Of a stretch of DNA of 64,000 nucleotides, positions 25,290 to 36,300 are shown piece by piece. Origin of the DNA: Epichloe hybrida (lineage: Eukaryota > Ascomycota > Sordariomycetes > Hypocreales > Clavicipitaceae). The notes under the pieces are model-generated. The model saw only the letters and a program-made list of their open reading frames with translations. It made no database searches and was not told where the DNA came from. The position numbers and the translations under genes were made by a program. The DNA is taken from positions 124,001 through 188,000 of the forward strand of contig JAFEKR010000017.1 of assembly GCA_019022495.1 (NCBI GenBank). The letters are read 5' to 3'. Within the stretch, counting starts at the first letter, position 1. Each line of letters begins with the position of its first letter.

Positions 25290-25390
25290 TGGGCCGCGAC
25301 GGTACAAAGTAAGCGCCCCATATAACTCCACATACAATTTGTACCCTGTAATGTCGGTGCAAAGTTTGCACCGGCTCGTGGATCAGGCCC
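25290..25390 (-). mobile_element. Truncated end of a TIR element
   Basis: This block ends with the same GGTGCAAAGTTTGCACCGG-CTCGTGGATCAGGCCC terminus found at 26093-26126. It is the inverted counterpart of about 25750-25855, including TCCACATACAATTTGTACC. Its other end is not visible, so it is a fragment of a second copy of the neighbouring element. Confidence 0.65.
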
Positions 25391-25749
25391 CAAGTAAATT
25401 TGCACAAGGCTGCGCCATACAACAACCATGCTCCTCCGCCTAGCAGTTAGGACGCGGATCCCACTGATCCGAGAGTATGTCAGGAGTCGGTAACTTGCAA
25501 TCAAACTTGGAGCGGGAATGATGGTGTCGGTACGTCCAAGTGTGGCATTTACCGAATCGGGGCAAATCGACTCTACCCCTACTATTACAAAGGTAGCCCA
25601 TGAGTTGCGAAGCGGAATGCTGCTCACTACCTTGCATCACAACTGTTGTACGTCCATTTTCGGATTACGGGCACGGCGTACCCTTGCTCCCCACACCCAC
25701 GGTTGAAAAGATATTTTCAGGCTAATAAATTCTGCTTAGTTCCAGCAAA
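25391..25749. other. Unannotated GC-balanced stretch
   Basis: This stretch has balanced base composition and no RIP footprint. Only short overlapping frames of about 60-70 codons are open, on both strands, and none shows a domain, a signal peptide or a credible promoter. A degraded gene fragment or old element interior is possible. Confidence 0.35.
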
Positions 25750-26126
25750 GGGTCTGATCCACGAGCCGGTGCAAAGCTTGCACCGACTTTACATGGTACA
25801 AATTGTATGTGGAGTTGTATGGGGCGGCTACTTTGTACTGTCGCTTTGCACCTGTGCAAACTTTGCCCAGGGACAACGCAAAGTGTAAAGTTTACACCTA
25901 TTTTTGCCAATTTTTTGCTCTTTTCTTAGCATCTTTTCCTTTTGCAGGCATTTACGCGGCCCTAGTCAAAAAGATACATCACGAACAAGGGGGGTTGTGG
26001 TGTTTATGCAATTTAGACAAAGTTCCATAAATTTCTATGCATCTTGGCTGACAAAAATGGCTAGCGCGTCCGCTTATGTGCATTTTGCACTCGTGCAAAG
26101 TTTGCACCGGCTCGTGGATCAGGCCC
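25750..26126. mobile_element. Small TIR element (MITE-like), 377 bp
   Basis: The left end GGGTCTGATCCACGAGCC matches, inverted, the right end GGCTCGTGGATCAGGCCC. The inverted similarity continues through GGTGCAAAGCTTGCACC and its counterpart, giving about 35 bp of terminal repeat. Both flanks carry AAA, so a 3-bp duplication is possible but weak. No transposase frame is present. A related end lies just upstream at 25290-25390. Confidence 0.65.
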
Positions 26127-26269
26127 AAAGGCGATAGATGGTACGACGTCCTATTGACCGTTTGGTCCCGGGCGAGGAAGTCATGCTGGTCGTCCTCAAA
26201 CCCCTGGATAATGCTCGATTTAGCTGTGCTAGAGGGTGATGCCAAGGCAGTGCTTGTCATGGCGATCGA

Positions 26270-26332
26270 GTGTCATGGTCCATGACACAACACCTCCCCA
26301 GGAGTTGCACTGGTTGCCCCCAACCAAGTGCA
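26270..26332. repeat. Three adjacent hairpins
   Basis: Three inverted repeats follow each other without a gap. The first is GTGTCATGGTCCATGACAC (26270-26288), a 9-bp stem around one base. The second is CAACACCT-CCCC-AGGAGTTG (about 26287-26307) with one mismatch. The third is TGCACTGGTTG-CCCC-CAACCAAGTGCA (about 26306-26332). This could be the foldback end of an element or a structured regulatory site. No function is assigned. Confidence 0.7.
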
Positions 26333-27180
26333 GACCACATCCGTCATGACTATCCTCATTGGTGTTTCCGCATGATCTCACCAAATGACCCAAACTCTAC
26401 TGCGAGCACAGCTTTGTGCTCTTTCTAGCCGGGCGACGCCGGGCACCCTATGCATGGCGGTTTCCAGACTTGCATGTTTGCTGCGCTCCCTGTCATCCAA
26501 AAAAACTTCCCCGAGATGCAAGCACACAGGTAGTGCTAGCTCGATCGATTGCCTTACTTGGGCAACAAACAGTGCAGATGACGCCTCGAACACGATATCG
26601 CATTGCTCTAGCGTAGTGCACAAAGAAGACCTGCGGATCCAGGCTCGTGGGGGCGGCGCACTATACATCCGAGTTAGCCGGTGCCTATTTCCGAAGTTCA
26701 TCTCTGTTATTAGCCCGCCTCGAGGAGAGCTGCGTTTTCTCGCTAACCGGAGCTACGCTCACATGAAAATTTGTCCTAGCCACATCTAGTGAACTGGCTT
26801 ACTTGCCACGCGCTCTTGGAGAAAACACATGTAAGATTATGGAATCAAACCCCCGCACTCTAAAGTGCATTATGATAATAATCAATGACCCTAATGATGT
26901 CAAAGGAAGGAAGATGGTTGCGCCCGGAGAATTAGTGGGTGGCCACTAACCTGCTGTAGGTGTTCTTTTGGCCTGTCACAGGAGTGCCATACAAATTTAG
27001 TGGCGGGGCGTAGGATGTAAGAAAAACATAGCTCCGAATGGCAGATGAGATATGCCGCCTTCAAAACCGAGTGAGGAAACTCCCACGGAATTGGGCAGCC
27101 TGACCACAGGAAGCCGATGAGTTTGAGAAAATCATGGCACCGAGGCTGTGAGTATGACGTTGTTTAGAGGACGGCTCCCG
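26333..27180. other. GC-balanced upstream region, no confident gene
   Basis: Two frames overlap on opposite strands: 26385-26789 on plus (134 codons) and 26378-26701 on minus (107 codons). Neither has a recognised domain, a signal peptide or a clear start context. One may be an old gene fragment. The rest, to 27180, is the upstream intergenic region of the secreted-protein gene, and regulatory sites there cannot be identified by eye. Confidence 0.4.
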
Positions 27181-27192
27181 TGGAAGCTTGAA

Positions 27193-27200
27193 ATATAAAA
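27193..27200 (+). promoter_or_regulatory. TATA box of the secreted-protein gene
   Basis: ATATAAAA lies about 190 bp before the start codon. It is followed at about 27220-27240 by a CA/CT-rich stretch (TCACTCACACTCACAATC), typical of transcription start regions in filamentous fungi. Confidence 0.6.
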
Positions 27201-27324
27201 AGCCGAATCACCCCTTTAACAATCACTCACACTCACAATCTGCTCTGCACTCATACCGCTCTATTCTCGCAGCATTCCTGATCATAATCAGCCACACCAA
27301 AGTTTATTATTCAAAGCCCTGTTT

Positions 27325-27373
27325 GTAAGTATCAATAATCCTTCGGTTTTCGCTCATGGGCTAATGGAGGTAG
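27325..27373 (+). other. Predicted 49-nt intron in the 5' UTR
   Basis: The donor GTAAGT at 27325 is a consensus fungal 5' splice site. A branch-point-like GGGCTAATG lies near 27358-27366, and an acceptor TAG ends at 27373. The length is typical of ascomycete introns. The upstream ATG at 27364 falls inside this intron, which decides for the ATG at 27382. No ATG lies between the TATA box and the donor. Confidence 0.65.
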
Positions 27374-27381
27374 TTGTCGCA

Positions 27382-27690
27382 ATGCATGCTCCTACTATAG
27401 CTATTGCATTCTTGTTCCTGAAGGGGACTATGGCAGGCTACGGAGTAGTTTGTTTAGTGAAAAGTCGTGGTTGTATTGACTATCGAGTAACCAAGGATTG
27501 TTGCGCAGCAGTAAAGGGCCAGCAGCACTTCGATGAGGCTGACCATGTCTGCAAGACCAACAATCTTTGTGGTGGCAACAGCGTCAACGTTGGAGCAGTG
27601 GCGCGCTGTTGCGATAGCCGAGGTGACGGTAGCACAGAGGTGCCTTCCGGGGGGGAATGCCGTACAGGACGCCGACCGCCAAAGTGCTAA
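27382..27690 (+). CDS. Small secreted cysteine-rich protein, candidate effector
   Basis: The predicted protein has 102 residues. Residues 1-18 form a signal peptide: short polar start, hydrophobic core IAIAFLFL, then a small-residue site around TMA/GYG. The mature part has ten cysteines (24, 31, 40, 41, 57, 63, 76, 77, 93, 102), with two CC pairs and a C-terminal Cys, which suggests five disulfides and export to the apoplast or host interface. It ends in a basic, Pro-containing tail (TGRRPPKC). The spacing does not fit hydrophobins. An alternative start at 27364 adds six residues but lies within the predicted intron. The gene shows normal base composition and no RIP, although RIP-mutated elements lie on both sides. 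I do not recognise a named family. Effector function is inferred from size, secretion, cysteines and setting. An antimicrobial or other secreted protein is also possible. Confidence 0.75.
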   Translation: MHAPTIAIAFLFLKGTMAGYGVVCLVKSRGCIDYRVTKDCCAAVKGQQHFDEADHVCKTNNLCGGNSVNVGAVARCCDSRGDGSTEVPSGGECRTGRRPPKC

Positions 27691-27798
27691 AGCCCTCGCG
27701 AGACTCGGCCACCTAGACTTGTCAGGTAGGGGTGTAGATGGATGATGAAAAGTGTTCAATTTTTTGATCAATCAGAGGTGCAGACAGCACCTGACTTT

Positions 27799-27942
27799 TG
27801 TACCTGAAAGGTACACAGTGTGCTATGGTAATAACTAGTCTACGGAGGTACTTCTAATATATTCGTTTCTACTAATGTCTTATCCTAGTTAATGCGCGCC
27901 CCTTGCTTATATATCTGATGCTTTAGGGAGCTCTTCCTAACA
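27799..27942 (-). repeat. Putative 3' LTR of Copia-C
   Basis: The minus strand starts TGTTAGGAAGAGCTCCC, with a TATA-like ATATATAAGC about 30 bp later. Immediately outside it, the minus strand carries TGTGGGGGGTA, a polypurine tract (27945-27950 on plus). The outer boundary is uncertain: TG occurs at 27799 and 27819. The LTR sits roughly 110-130 bp past the stop codon of the secreted-protein gene. Confidence 0.6.
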
Positions 27943-29167
27943 TACCCCCCACAGCTAAGATATCTATTAGAGCTAATAATCTAATGCGTAGGAAGAGATT
28001 GTAAACAATCTCTAGTGTTATAATCAGATAGGAATCTCCCTTAGGCCAATTCTATAGTAGAAGTCCCTATATATTTAACCTAATAAAGGCTTTATAAAGC
28101 TATCTATAGGTATCTTAGAGGTTTTTATCTAATTTACTTTAATATTACCTATTGTATATTACTCTTAAATCCATATTTAATTTATATTAAGGTGCTTAAG
28201 GCTAGTTTAAAGCCTTCCTTTTATATATTTAGTAATCTAGATTATCTGCTTATTATTATACTAGATAATTAAGAGCGGTAGTATGCGTATATTAATATCG
28301 CAAAGCAGCTTACTAAGAGAAATACGCTCTTTTACACTATAATTTAGGGTAAAGAGCTTTACCTCTATGCTTAAAGTTATTATATAATATTACCTCCTAG
28401 ATTTCTAATTAATTATAGCACTATACATAATAAAGACATAGCCTTATGTTAACTTCTAAGTCTTAGGATTATTACTAAGTAAAGTATCTATACTAGAAAA
28501 TAATATATTAAAGCTATCCACGCCTAAATATTATAAGCAAAGCTTCTTTATATTCTAAGTGTATAATAGAGCGCCTTGTGCTAGCTTAATATGCTTTACT
28601 AACAGATTTATTATAAAAGAGGCTAGCTTTAAAGCTATAAACGCTGTATTAGGTCTTCTAATAATATAAAGGTACACTAAAGAGCCTATAATTACTCTAT
28701 AGTAGCTAATTTCTTTGTCTAAAGCTTTGTTATTATTTAGGTAAATTATAGCTATTAGAAGAGAAGCTATAATTAAGCTCTTTAACTTGTTATTAATAAT
28801 GTTAGGAATGAACTTCTAAGCGATCTTTTAAATATACAATTCCTATAATAACTATATCTCTTTGGTTTCGTGATTTCTAATGATTTTGATGCCTAGGAAT
28901 CACTTTAATTTACCTTAGTCCTTAATATCTAGGCCATTTATTAATTGCTTATGTAATTCTTTGAATTCTACTTTAGATCTATTATGGTATAGCATTATAA
29001 TATTATTTACGTAGAAAAATAGGATAAAATCATCCTTTATAAAGATATATAGGTCTTCTTTCCCTTAGATAAAGCTAAGCTCTAAAAGGAATCTTATTAA
29101 ATAAAGAAACTATTATTAGGGAGCTTCCTGTAGCCTATATAATACTCTAATTATCTTCTAGAGATAA
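27943..29167 (-). mobile_element. Copia-C relic, RT/RNase H end
   Basis: The minus strand shows the 3' half of a Copia polyprotein of a different family. It includes the RT box followed by an IMLYH-like stretch (near 28990-29010), the DIKDxGKLKWFLGIKI motif (about 28880-28950) and RNase H toward 28000. Frames carry RIP-type stops. It is interrupted at 29168 by Copia-3, and its remainder would lie beyond the window. Confidence 0.8.
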
Positions 29168-29433
29168 TGTTAATTCCTTCGGATCTTCATCGGTTTAATT
29201 GTAGCCAAAGACTAGACCGAATTATAGGCCTAGCGCAATGCATGTAATACAATTAGCTGCATTAATTCACTACCCTCTCTTTTGCCTTACATACGGGTGT
29301 TACTTACTTTCCTAGCATCTAGACTTTCCCTCTCTTTTCTCTCTTTCCTTCCTAACTAATTTAATTAACTATTATTAACTTTAATTATATAGGATTACCC
29401 TTATACCTACGTAAGACCTTAGTATAACTAATA
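29168..29433 (+). repeat. 5' LTR of Copia-3
   Basis: It runs from TGTTAATTCC to AACTAATA and is homologous to the Copia-1 and Copia-4 LTRs. Confidence 0.88.
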
Positions 29434-29759
29434 CTAATTAGTAGTTAACTTTATAACTATAGATAAGCTAGGTATTATAAGAAAAGACATTTTTACAAAT
29501 ACTACTACTACTACCCCTTATTATACTATAATAGTTATTGCGGTAGAGAGGCATAACTACATAAGTATGCTAAAGGAAGAGACTAGAATCCTAGTTATAG
29601 GCTTATTAGGCTTCTAAGGAATTAATTTATTAACCCTTAGGCTAAGGGATATAACTTTATTATATCTATCTAGGACATTGTTATTAATTATTAATTTTAT
29701 TGTCTATTACGAGAAAACTAACTAACTAACTAAATCTATTGCTACGAGGTATTTATTTC
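29168..29759 (+). mobile_element. Copia-3, 5' LTR and leader
   Basis: The element starts TGTTAATTCCTTCGG after the flank GATAA. The LTR spans 29168-29433 (266 bp) and the leader matches the Copia-4 leader. The leader stops at ATTTC (29755-29759), which is duplicated at 44926-44930 by the Gypsy-2 insertion. The element resumes there. Confidence 0.88.
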
Positions 29760-29961
29760 TGTGAGGCCCTACTCATAACACTAGCGCGCTAGCGTACCAC
29801 TAGGCAGGCGTACTACGCCCTAGGGCTAGGTTTATATAACACTAGCAAGTTACTAGCTATAAGTTAGTAACTTACACGCATAATATACTTAGACCTAGTA
29901 AGCTTTAGTTAATATATAAACACCCTTATATCTCTTACCTAGCTATCCCTTTATTCTTATA
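29760..29961 (+). repeat. 5' LTR of Gypsy-2 (202 bp)
   Basis: It runs from TGTGAGGCCC to TTCTTATA, where an intact LTR would end CTCACA. Confidence 0.9.
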
Positions 29962-32900
29962 ATTCTAAAGCTTCTTTTACTAGTTACCTAAGAGTAATAT
30001 AAGGGGGAGAATAACCTAATTTACTAGAACTATACTATATATTACTTAGAATTAGCTAGATAATAGTAATACTATAGCTAGGGATATACTATATTTTATA
30101 ACCTTATCTAAAGCTATACCCTTTACTATAGTAATAAAAGAGATAGTAATTAGGGAGTAAATTACCTAGCTTAAGTAACTTAAGAAACTATAGGATTAAG
30201 AAAAAAAGCTTACTAACTTAATATAATCTTATAAAAAACTAGTAAAAAAGGGCTAAAAGGATAGTTTATTCTTAAGCCTTAGTAGCTAAGAAGTTAAGGT
30301 CTAAAATATTATAAAACTCTAATACCTTAAAAACCTATAGAAATATAAGATATAGCTTAATAACCTTAACTATATCTTTAAGGGGGTAAAGAAAAAGTAT
30401 TACTAGGATAACTAAAAGATTCTCTTTATACTTAACTATATATATATAAACTATTAGGCTAGATAGGACTAATATATTAAAGAATAACTAGCTAATAGTT
30501 AGGATTATCCTAAGAATAACTAGGATAAGTTCTAAGACTAAACCCTTATATTACTTAAAGACTTTATAAGTTATAATATATAAATAGCTATATAGCTAGA
30601 AAATATAAAGTAAAAGGAGGGCTAGAGTCTTATTAAGTTTAGTATTTACTTAGATTTACTAGAGAAATACCTAGAATAAGCTTTAGAAAAGACCTATACT
30701 CTTATATTCTTTATAAAATTACTTCCTAACTTATAAGATTATATTAACTTATATATAAATATTACTAGTCTAATATAAGAAAATATTATATAACTTACCT
30801 AGTAATTCTAGGAGGTAATATTAAAGAATAAGTAAAAGCTAAATAATTTAGAAAAGAAAAGGCTATATAAAGTAGCTTAACACTAAAGATATAACTCCTT
30901 ATAAAGGTATTAGATAAATAAGGACTAAAGAGATAAAAATAAGAATAGGAAAAAGACCCTAGCTACTTACTTAAATAATAATAAACTATAAGGAAGAAAA
31001 TAATACTATAACTATAGTAATATAGAGTATTTTCTCTATAATTATAATAAGCTAAGGAAAGACTAATAAGAAGGTTAAGAAAACTCCTAGAGGTAAAAGT
31101 AAAAGCCCTTACCTTTACCTTAGATATTAGGGTACTAGTAGGATACTAATTCTATATACTAGTTACTATTTATAGGTATAAAGATATTAAAATAGTAGTA
31201 GATTTTAATAGTTATACTAAGATTAATATTATAAGCGCCTAATTTATATAGACTTATAAGCTTAATTAGGCTAAGGCTATAGTACTTATCTTAAAGGTAG
31301 TAAGGGCTTTAATAGTCCCTTAATATAGTATTTATAAGGTACTTATTTTAATTAAAGATTTATAAGGTAAAGAGAAAGACCTTAAGTTACTATATATAGC
31401 TATTAATAGGGACCTAAGAGTAAAGGAAAGCCTTATATTAATTAGAATATATATACTTATAGAAGAATATATATATCTTTACTTATACTTATAAGAATAG
31501 TAGTTTAAAAAGAGAAAGGTAGCCTTTTTACTACTAACTTCTTATAAGTTTATAAAGGTAATATATAATAAGATAATTATATATACTATTATAAGTATAA
31601 TAGAAAATAAGTTTATCTCTCTTAAAAATAAAGAGAAAGTAAAAGTATATAAAACTATTAAAGATATCCTAGAGAAACTATATAAATTTAAAGATATATT
31701 TATATTAGATAAGGTAAGGAGCCTTTTATTAAAGAAGTTAACTAACTATATAATTAATCTTATACTAGGAGCTATACCCCTATATAGACTAATTTATTCT
31801 CTTTTCTAAAGTAAACTTAGAGAGCTTTAGGAATATATTAATAATAACTTAAAGAAAGGCTAGATAAGACCCTTAAAGAGCCTAGTAAGTATACCTATCC
31901 TATTTATACTAAAGAAAGATAGAATACTATAGCTATATATTAACTATTAAGGGCTTAATAAGGTAATATAAAAGAATTACTATACTTTTCTCTTAATTTT
32001 AAAAATTCTTAATTAATACTAAGGGGCCTATTTCTTTTCTAAGATTAATATTAAGGATATATACTACTAAATTTATATTAAAGAAAGTAATAAATAAAAG
32101 ATAGCTTTTTATATATATTATAGGCACTATAAGTACCTTATAATACCTTTTAGGTTAACTAATACCCTAGTTACTTTTTAGAGTTATATTTATAAAGCAC
32201 TATATAAGCTAGTTAATACTATTTATATAGTATATCTAGATAATATCTTAATTTTCTTTAAGATAAAGGAGAAGCATACTAAATATATTAAGTAAGTCCT
32301 TAAATATATAAGATTAGTAAAGTTATATATAAAACCCTCTAAGTACTCTTTCTATAAGGAATTAGTAAAATTCCTAGGGTTTATTCTCTTTATTAATAGG
32401 ATATTAATAAATACTTACTAGGTTAATATAATTAGAGAATAGAAGAAGCTAATAAGTTTTAAGGATATATAGTTATTTCTTAGGTTTTATAACTTTTACT
32501 AATAGTTTATTTATAAATACTCTAGGATTATAGTATCTCTTTATATATTAATAAAGGGTAGTTAAAATATTATTTAAATTAGAAGGTTTATATTTAGAGA
32601 AAAGAAGTAGTTAGTATTTAACTAGCTAAAAGATACCTTTTAGTAAGTACCTTTACTCTAATACTATAACTTAAGTTAGGTAGTGTGTATTAAGATAAAT
32701 ACCTTAATTTTTATAATAGTAAGAATCCTATCTTAGTAAAATAATATAGGCTATAAGTATTTAGTAACCTTTTAGTTAAGGAAGTTTATAAATACTAAAT
32801 ATAACTATAGTATAGCTAATTAAAAGCTACTTACTATAGTAAAGTTATTTAAATACTAGTAATATTATATTAAAGGTATAGAGATACTTATAGAGGTCCT

Positions 32901-34521
32901 ATTAGACTATTATAACCTATAAATCTTTATAAGGTAGTAGAAGCTAAATAGAAGATAGGAATAATAGTATATATTCCTTTACTCTTTTTATTTTATAATT
33001 AAGTATAAACTAAGGAAAAGTAACCCTATAAATATACTATTAAGAAAGTCTAATTATAAGGGTAAACCTATGATAAATAAGGTACTTTTACTAAAGCTTT
33101 AAAGGAAAATAGTAAATATCTATATAGTAAAAGAAAAAGTACTAATATATTAAAGAAGTTATAGTATAATACTAGTCTTAGAACTTACTAAGGTAAAAGT
33201 ATCCTAGGTAAAAGGCTAGTTAGCTACTATAGATTTAGTAATAGATTAGCTAAATAAAAGTAATTTTAAGGAGAAGGTAGTATATATTTAAGATATTAGT
33301 ATAGTATAAGTAATTTAAGGGGCTATTATATTAGTAAATCCTTACTAATCTATAGTAAATAAGCTATTAGTATAACTACTATAGAAGGCATAGGACTAAG
33401 ATCTAGATCTATAAAAGTATAAAGGTAAGGTTAACTTCTAAGTAAAAAAGAGAGGAAAAGCTAGTCTATAGTTATATAATATAAGGGGCTTTCTAATATA
33501 TAAAGACTAGGTAGTTATTCTATAGAAGCCTATCTTATAATAGAAGCTTCTATAACTATACTATAATAATCTATTAGTAAGTTACTTTAGAACTAAATAC
33601 ACTCTAGAGCTACTAAAATATTACTATTAGTAGCTAGTAATAAGTAAAGCTATTTTAAACTATATATCTAGCTATAAAGTATACTAGTATATAATAGTAA
33701 GATAGCACTACCTCTATAGAAGCCTTAAATTACTACTAATACTAAGGTAACTATAGGTAAAGATCTTAATAGACTTTATTATAGGTTTACTACTAGTATA
33801 GCTAGGTAAGTAAGAAACTAATATAATTCTAGTAATTATAGACTAATTTACTAAGTACTTTATTTTCCTTTCTATAAAGACTATAATTAATATAGCTAAA
33901 TTAGTAAAGTTATTCTATAAGGAGATTAAGCTATAATTTAGAGCGCTAGAGGGTATTATATCTAATAGAGAGTTAGTATTTATAAGCTAATTCTAGTTAG
34001 AGATATATTACTAGTTATATATAAAGTAAAGGCTTTTAATAGTATTTTACCCTTAAACTAATAGGTAAATAAAGAGAATAAATTAGGTACTTAAGTATTA
34101 CCTATAATATTTTATTAAAGAGAACTAATAACTATAGCTAAAGCTACTCCTAATAGCCTAATTTATATATAATAATACTATTAATAAGATAATAAGCTAC
34201 TTTCCTAACTATACTCTTATAGGCTATTTACTTAAGTTTTATCTTACTCTTAAGGATAAGAGTATAGAGAGAGAGGTCCTAGAGGCTTATATATATATTA
34301 AAAAGCTATATAAGGTTAGGGAGAAACTAGTATATAACTATATAAGGGCTACTAAAGCATAAGTAAAGTATTATAACTAGAGATATTAGCTAATAACCTT
34401 AAAAAGAGAAGACTTAGTACTACTATTAGCAAAGAATATTAGGCTTAAGGACGTAAAATAGAAGCTAAATCTAAGATTTATTAGGCTATTTTAGATACTT
34501 AATACTATAGGCAGAGCATTG

Positions 34522-34672
34522 TTTGTAGTGTAGTTAGTGTAGTTTTTGGGAAAATTTTGTATTTGTAGTGTAGTTTTTTTTAGCTAGTATTTAGTGTAGT
34601 GTAGTTTTTTTTTTTTGTAGTTAGTGTAGTTACTAACTACACTAACTACACTACACTACAAAAACTATAAAT
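34522..34672. repeat. Subterminal TGTAGTGTAG array of hAT-2 (left)
   Basis: Multiple TGTAGTGTAG and TTAGTGTAGT copies are followed by an inverted block of ACTACACTAC. Confidence 0.8.
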
Positions 34673-35350
34673 TTAGTGTTAGGTAAATAAAAAGTGGGTC
34701 TTTTTATATAGTAGTATTAATATACTAATGAGAAGAAAGCTATTATTCTTATACTTATATTATTAGCTATTTTATTAAATTAGTTATTTAAGTTATAAGA
34801 TTATGACCTTTTATAGATTTTATTATAACTAGGGTTATAAGTACTATTATAAGTTTTTTATAAGACTATTATTCTTAATACTTTTCTTTACTAATATAAC
34901 TTTAAGAAAACCCTTTTTATTATTTTATTTACTATTACTAAGAGTTATTTTCTATTATTATTATTATTATTATTATTATTTCTAATTATAATAATACCCT
35001 AAACTAATATAATAAAATTAATTAGTAACTTAGAAGAAATAACTAGAAGTTAATAAAGTATATACTTAGTACTTATATATTATAATTAATAGGATAAAAC
35101 CTTAAAAAAGCTTCAATAATTTATTTACTATTTAAACTAATTAAACATTACTTTTAGCTTTATAATTCTAAAGCTTTAAGAAGTTATATATACTAACTTT
35201 ATATATCTCCTTACTATAATATATAAAGAAAGTATAAAAGATAGTAATATTTATAAAGTATTTATATATAACTAATAGTATTAATTAAATTAGGCTATAT
35301 AACTAAATTAAGTTATTAAAAAAATTAAAACTTATTTTTAGTTATAATAC

Positions 35351-35790
35351 TAGGACCCACTTTTATTTTATATATTATAACTACTTTAATAACTATAATA
35401 ACTTTAATAAGCTTTATTATAGCTAGTCAAACCTATTTTAAGATATAATAATAAGACCCACTTTTATTTTATATATTATAACTACTTTAATAACTATAAT
35501 AACTTTAATAAGCTTTATAATAGCTAGTTAAACCTATTTTAAGATATAATAATAAGACCTACTTTTATTTTATATATTATAACTACTTTAATAACTATAA
35601 TAACTCTAATAAGCTTTATTATAGTTAGTTAAACTTATTTTAAGATATAATACTAAGACCCACTTTTATTTTATATATTATAACTATTTTAATAACTATA
35701 ATAACTCTAATAAGCTTTATTATAACTATAATAACCTATTTTAAGATATAATACTAAGACTTACTTTTATTTTATACACTATAATTACTT
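35351..35790. repeat. 101-bp satellite, four to five units, in hAT-2
   Basis: Units start with GACCCACTTTTATTTTATAT or close variants at about 35353, 35455, 35556, 35657 and 35758. They share TAATAACTATAATAACT and end ATTTTAAGATATAATA. The period is nearly that of the hAT-1 satellite. Confidence 0.92.
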
Positions 35791-36013
35791 TTATTATAAT
35801 ATTTAAAAATATAAAAAAGAAAGTTATTTTATTTTATTAATATTTTAAAAAACCTTAAAATACTAAATAATTAAAAAGTCTAGCTTTTCTTATAGTAATT
35901 TACTTATTTATACTTATACTTATATTTTATTAATTTATTACTTATTTATTTTTAATTAAACTTTAACACTAATAATATTTTAAGTTATATAAAGAATATA
36001 AGATATATATATA

Positions 36014-36097
36014 TAAGCTATTATAAGCTATTATAAGCTATTATAAGCTATTATAAGCTATTATAAGCTATTATAAGCTATTATAAGCTATTATAAA
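36014..36097. repeat. 10-bp minisatellite TAAGCTATTA in hAT-2
   Basis: About nine head-to-tail copies occur. The motif is the exact reverse complement of that at 821-1020. Confidence 0.95.
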
Positions 36098-36127
36098 GAT
36101 ATTATAAGCTAAGATAAATATTTTTAC

Positions 36128-36300
36128 TAATACTACAAATGTAGTATTTGTAGTTAGTGTAGTTTATGAAAATAAATTTGTAGTGTAGTGTAGTGTAGTT
36201 TTTTTCCCCTTGTAGTTAGTGTAGTTTGTAGTGTAGTGTAGTTTATAGTGTAGTAACTACACTACACTACAAAAACTACATTACAATACACATTGTAGTG
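36128..36300. repeat. Subterminal TGTAGTGTAG array of hAT-2 (right)
   Basis: Motifs on both strands lead into the right terminal repeat. Confidence 0.8.

Noticed and set aside
25145..25627. 160-codon minus-strand frame
   Set aside because: It runs from the GC-balanced island into relic X2, crosses a TIR fragment, has no domain and overlaps other frames. It looks like chance.
26385..26789. 134-codon plus-strand frame
   Set aside because: It has no domain, signal peptide or promoter, and a frame of similar length lies on the other strand. It is mentioned as a possible fragment but not called as a gene.
26828..26880. tRNA- or SINE-like B box (GGTTTGATTCC on the minus strand)
   Set aside because: No A box, acceptor stem or cloverleaf can be formed around it, and no repeat copy is seen in the window.
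27382..27690. Hydrophobin identity for the cysteine-rich protein
   Set aside because: Hydrophobins have eight cysteines in the order C-CC-C-C-CC-C. This protein has ten, with two single cysteines before the first pair, and different spacing.
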